Source: JAUWKC01 sp035529895 (GTDB taxonomy: Bacteria > Planctomycetota > Phycisphaerae > Sedimentisphaerales > Anaerobacaceae). From it: a stretch of DNA of 64,000 nucleotides. Numbering within the stretch: the first letter of the stretch is position 1; every line of letters begins with the position of its first letter. The notes under the pieces were generated by a model that was not told the origin of the DNA, ran no database searches, and saw nothing but the letters and a program-made list of their open reading frames with translations. Positions 63,876 through 64,000 of the stretch are shown here, piece by piece. The stretch spans positions 65,015 through 129,014 of the forward strand of contig DATKVV010000068.1 in the NCBI GenBank assembly GCA_035529895.1, read 5' to 3'. Position numbers and translations under genes: made by a program.

Positions 63876-64000
63876 AATAATAGGTTTTATGTAGAAGCGT
63901 GTTTCTGTCCGATAACTCTGGTGTGGACAAGAACGCATATATCAAACATCTGGAAACGGAAAACACGCAACTGAAACAACGCATCGAAGCGTTGGAAAAA
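63861..64000 (+). mobile_element. Left end of an IS66-like insertion sequence
   Basis: The element begins GTAAGCGTTC, and GTAAGCG is typical of IS66-family terminal inverted repeats. It starts exactly where similarity of the fifth TlpA-like gene to its paralogues ends. About 60 bases in, a frame opens that looks like the N-terminus of an IS66 transposase. No tnpA/tnpB precede it, so the single-transposase (ISBst12) type fits. The right end and the target duplication (predicted 8 bases, AGAAAAAC) lie outside the window. Confidence 0.72.
63923..64000 (+). CDS. IS66-family transposase, N-terminal fragment (runs off the window)
   Basis: From GTG 63923 the frame reads V-D-K-N-A-Y-I-K-H-L-E-T-E-N-T-Q-L-K and continues Q-R-I-E-A-L-E-K to the end of the window. 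Heptad Leu/Ile spacing gives the N-terminal leucine-zipper coiled coil typical of IS66 transposases. Another in-frame GTG at 63899 is possible. Only 26 codons are visible, so the family call rests on this coiled coil plus the terminal GTAAGCG. Confidence 0.6.
   Translation, partial: MDKNAYIKHLETENTQLKQRIEALEK

Overview
The window looks like part of a planctomycete chromosome, most likely a Phycisphaerae / Sedimentisphaerales-type organism. This is inferred from gene content: stacks of twin-arginine Gfo/Idh/MocA oxidoreductases, ThuA and ThuA-HEAT proteins, a DUF1080 protein, a formylglycine-type sulfatase, carboxypeptidase-regulatory-like surface proteins and a GyrA whose quinolone-pocket residues differ from E. 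coli. GC is moderately high. No rRNA or taxonomic marker beyond gyrA is present.

Layout. (1) 315-24098, all on the + strand and tightly packed: a sugar-catabolism locus behind a good sigma70-type promoter (248-276). It has three xylose-isomerase-like TIM-barrel enzymes, six exported Gfo/Idh/MocA oxidoreductases (three are tandem paralogues), a sulfatase, two ThuA-domain proteins, a DUF1080 protein, a XylB-like kinase, a GH2 glycosidase, a GT39-like membrane glycosyltransferase and an ApbE flavinyltransferase. (2) 24156-36662: a GT2 glycosyltransferase, then an AmmeMemoRadiSam block (radical SAM enzyme, 60-aa Tat peptide, MEMO1-AMMECR1 fusion) joined by a 4-bp overlap to a 1358-aa membrane protein combining spermidine-synthase-like, FMN-binding and NapH/NosR-type Fe-S parts. 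DUF2905, a membrane sulfatase-fold protein, DUF72, a second radical SAM protein and a SixA-like phosphatase follow. Palindromic repeats occur here, two of them inside a coding frame. (3) 36865-47096: tRNA-Ser(UGA), GH127, gyrA, a zinc-ribbon/CBS protein, holA, a DUF6498-like membrane protein followed by a remnant of a second holA 3' end, and DUF1848. (4) 47311-64000: a surface/redox locus that is the most unusual part.

In region 4 two neighbouring genes (47311-48771 and 48921-51791) are each split by one in-frame UGA. Each UGA is followed, at exactly the same distance, by a perfect short hairpin whose 3-nt loop occupies nucleotides 22-24 after the UGA, which is bacterial SECIS geometry. The two proteins can be aligned around the UGA. 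They are best read as a new family of exported, membrane-anchored selenoproteins. Directly downstream is a run of five secreted proteins carrying seven copies of a thioredoxin/TlpA-like domain in which the WCxxC active site is replaced by N-Q-R-P-S. The last of these genes is cut by an IS66-like element whose left end (GTAAGCG) lies at 63861, and the window ends inside the element's transposase.

Working model (inference): the first half breaks down and imports polysaccharide-derived sugars, partly outside the cytoplasm. ApbE plausibly flavinylates the FMN-binding electron-transfer protein of region 2. Region 4 is an extracytoplasmic, possibly selenium-dependent, surface system of unknown function.
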